Positions 12,845 through 14,502 of a stretch of 14,502 nt of DNA are shown in pieces. The position numbers were made by a program, and so were the translations under genes. How positions within the stretch are numbered: position 1 is the first letter of the stretch; every line of letters starts with the position of its first letter. Source of the DNA: Pseudomonadota bacterium (GTDB lineage Bacteria; Pseudomonadota; Alphaproteobacteria; Caulobacterales; Caulobacteraceae); assembly GCA_023445705.1 (NCBI GenBank), contig JAEXKM010000355.1:1-14502 (forward strand), in the 5' to 3' direction. The notes below the pieces were generated by a model. The model was not told the origin of the DNA, did not search any database, and worked only from the letters and a program-made list of their open reading frames with translations.

Positions 12845-14404
12845 ATGCAACGAGCTCTCAGCGTCAGCCGGATGACCGGCAACAAGTCGACTTTTCCCGA
12901 CTGGTACCAGGCGATCGTCCGCGAGGCGGACATGGCCGAGGTGAGCCCGGTCCGCGGCTCCATGATCATCAAGCCGTGGGGCTATGGCGTCTGGGAACGG
13001 ATCCAGCAGACCATGGACCGCCGGATCAAGGAGATGGGCGTGGAGAACGCCTACTTCCCGCTGTTCATTCCGCTGGGCTTCTTCGCCAAGGAGGCCGAGC
13101 ACGTCGACGGCTTCGCCAAGGAAATGGCGGTGGTCACCCACCACCGGCTGAAGAACATCGACGGCAAGCTGCAGCCCGATCCGGACGCCAAGCTGGAGGA
13201 GCCGCTGATCGTCCGCCCGACCTCGGAGACGATCATCGGGGACGCCTTCTCCCGCTGGGTGAAGAGCTATCGGGACCTGCCGCTGAAGATCAATCAATGG
13301 GCCAACGTGGTCCGCTGGGAGATGCGCACGCGTCTGTTCCTGCGCACCTCGGAATTCCTCTGGCAGGAAGGCCACACCGCGCATTCCACGCGTGACGACG
13401 CGCTGGCCTCGACGCTGCAGGCGCTGGAGATGTACCGCGAATTCTCCGAAAACGTCCTGGCGATGCCGGTCATCGCCGGCGAAAAGCCGGAGAACGAGCG
13501 CTTCCCCGGCGCGGACGCGACCTATTCGATCGAAGCCATGATGCAGGACGGCAAGGCCCTGCAGGCCGGCACCTCGCACTATCTCGGCACCAGCTTCTCG
13601 CGAGCGCAGAACATCCGCTACCAGAGCGACGGCGGCGAGATGGAGTTCTGCCACACCTCGAGCTGGGGCACCTCGACCCGCATGATCGGCGGCGTGATCA
13701 TGACCCATGGCGACGACGACGGCCTGCGGCTGCCGCCGGCCATCGCGCCGCGTCAGATCGTGGTCGTGCCGATGCTGCGCGGCAAGGATGAGGACGCGCA
13801 GGTCCTGGCCTTCGCCGAGGCGCTGGTGAAGGACCTGCATGGCCAGTTCGCCCTGGGCGAACCGATCCGGGCGCTGCTGGACACCCGTGACCAGAAGTCG
13901 GCCGACAAGCGCTGGAACTGGGTGCGCCGCGGCGCGCCGATCATCATCGAGCTTGGCCCGCGCGATGCGGCGGGCGGGCAGGTGAGCTTCATGCGCCGCG
14001 ACCAGCTTCGCGACGGCGACAAGGTCCGCAGCCAGGCGCTGTCGCGCGACGAATTCGTGGCCCAGGCGCCCGCGCTGCTGGCCGAGATCCAGCAGGCGCT
14101 CTACGACGAGGCCAAGGCCCGTCTGACCGCGAACATCCGCAGCGACCTGAAGACCTTCGACGAGGTCGCCGAGTACTTCGGCCAGGTGTCCGACGAGGAC
14201 GAAGAGACCGCGGCCTTCAAGGGCTGGGTCCGCGCATCCTGGTCGCGGCCGACCGGCGATGAGCTGGAAAAGGTGGTCGAGAAGCTGAAGGCCTTGAAGC
14301 TGACCCTGCGCAATGCGCCGGCCGACCAGCCGCCGAGCTTCGGGCCCTGCGTGTTCACCGGCGCGCCGGGCGTCGAAGAGATCCTGATCGGCCGGGCCTA
14401 CTAG
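12845..14404 (+). CDS. proS: Prolyl-tRNA synthetase, archaeal/eukaryotic-like type
   Basis: 519 aa. Charges tRNA-Pro with proline in the cytoplasm. Class II core: motif 1 around GSMIIKPWGYGVWERIQ to YFPLFIP (38-76), the proline-binding RPTSET (124-129), motif 2 RWEMRTRLFLRTSEFLWQEGHT (157-178) and motif 3 SSWGTSTRMIGGVIMTHGDDDGL (272-294, R279). A HGTP anticodon-binding domain follows (about 303-400), then a C-terminal domain (about 420-519) ending GRAY. That extra domain with a terminal Tyr, and the lack of the editing insertion between motifs 2 and 3, mark the archaeal/eukaryotic-like form. Only C502 remains in the C-terminal domain, so the zinc-binding cysteines known from some members are absent. 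The start ATG at 12845 has AAGAG about 8 bases upstream; M10 is a possible alternative. The stop overlaps the convergent partial gene at CTAG. Confidence 0.96.
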   Translation: MQRALSVSRMTGNKSTFPDWYQAIVREADMAEVSPVRGSMIIKPWGYGVWERIQQTMDRRIKEMGVENAYFPLFIPLGFFAKEAEHVDGFAKEMAVVTHHRLKNIDGKLQPDPDAKLEEPLIVRPTSETIIGDAFSRWVKSYRDLPLKINQWANVVRWEMRTRLFLRTSEFLWQEGHTAHSTRDDALASTLQALEMYREFSENVLAMPVIAGEKPENERFPGADATYSIEAMMQDGKALQAGTSHYLGTSFSRAQNIRYQSDGGEMEFCHTSSWGTSTRMIGGVIMTHGDDDGLRLPPAIAPRQIVVVPMLRGKDEDAQVLAFAEALVKDLHGQFALGEPIRALLDTRDQKSADKRWNWVRRGAPIIIELGPRDAAGGQVSFMRRDQLRDGDKVRSQALSRDEFVAQAPALLAEIQQALYDEAKARLTANIRSDLKTFDEVAEYFGQVSDEDEETAAFKGWVRASWSRPTGDELEKVVEKLKALKLTLRNAPADQPPSFGPCVFTGAPGVEEILIGRAY

Positions 14405-14502
14405 GCCACGGCCTTGGCGGCCAGGGCCGGTTTCAGGGCGCAGGTCATCACGTAGGAGCGGCGCCGGGTGCGGAAAGCCTCGTACTTGGCGCTGCCTTCC
14501 AC
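14401..14502 (-). CDS. C-terminal fragment of an unidentified protein
   Basis: The minus strand reads 33 codons open from the right edge to TAG (14403-14401), with GC-rich third positions. The visible C-terminus runs through KYEAFRTRRRSYVMTCALKP and ends in an Ala/Lys-rich tail (ALAAKAVA). The stop shares CTAG with the proS stop. The rest is beyond the window and I do not recognise the family from this fragment. Confidence 0.6.
   Translation of the reverse strand: MEGSAKYEAFRTRRRSYVMTCALKPALAAKAVA

Noticed and set aside
12743..13840. Long N-terminal extension of the MaoC frame
   Set aside because: It runs antisense through proS. The hydratase fold begins at the ATG at 12742, which has its own ribosome site.

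Overview
The window looks like a chromosome segment of a high-GC alphaproteobacterium, most likely Caulobacterales (Caulobacter/Phenylobacterium/Brevundimonas type). The pointers are GC-rich third codon positions, a large Cys-rich TonB-dependent receptor of the kind abundant in that order, GGAG-type ribosome sites with frequent GTG starts, and possible -10 elements resembling the Caulobacter consensus. The assignment comes from reading, not from a search.

Left edge (1-422): lower-GC DNA holding a partial minus-strand ORF, a cluster of palindromes and repeats, then the 3' 44 nt of a tRNA-Gln(UUG) gene without its 5' half. This is the usual architecture of the distal attachment site of an integrative element, so bases 1 to about 378 are probably the end of a mobile element lying to the left, and resident chromosome starts near 423.

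423-5716: a TPR plus aspartyl/asparaginyl beta-hydroxylase gene, a convergent gene for a small exported two-Cys protein that shares a CTAG stop with it, a 398-bp intergenic region, and a strongly codon-biased TonB-dependent receptor ending in an excellent intrinsic terminator. 5800-9450: a minus-strand trypsin-like serine protease without a signal peptide, divergent from an oligopeptidase B gene that is translationally coupled (GTGA overlap) to a phosphinothricin-type N-acetyltransferase. Outer-membrane uptake, two peptidases and an amino-acid-type acetyltransferase side by side suggest, but do not prove, peptide handling.

9597-12231: an unrecognised small protein, a convergent glutathione S-transferase, then a class I methyltransferase and a VOC/glyoxalase-like protein on the plus strand, with a perfect AT-rich palindrome ahead of the methyltransferase and a strong terminator after the VOC gene. 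12293-14502: a MaoC-type hydratase divergent from a prolyl-tRNA synthetase of the archaeal/eukaryotic-like type, whose stop codon again overlaps, through CTAG, a convergent partial gene running off the right edge.

Most of the window is ordinary accessory and housekeeping chromosome. The parts most worth a second look are the tRNA-Gln attachment remnant with its repeats, the prolyl-tRNA synthetase type, the operator-like palindrome at 10872-10886, and the protease/oligopeptidase/receptor neighbourhood. I see no CRISPR array, rRNA, intact tRNA or insertion sequence.
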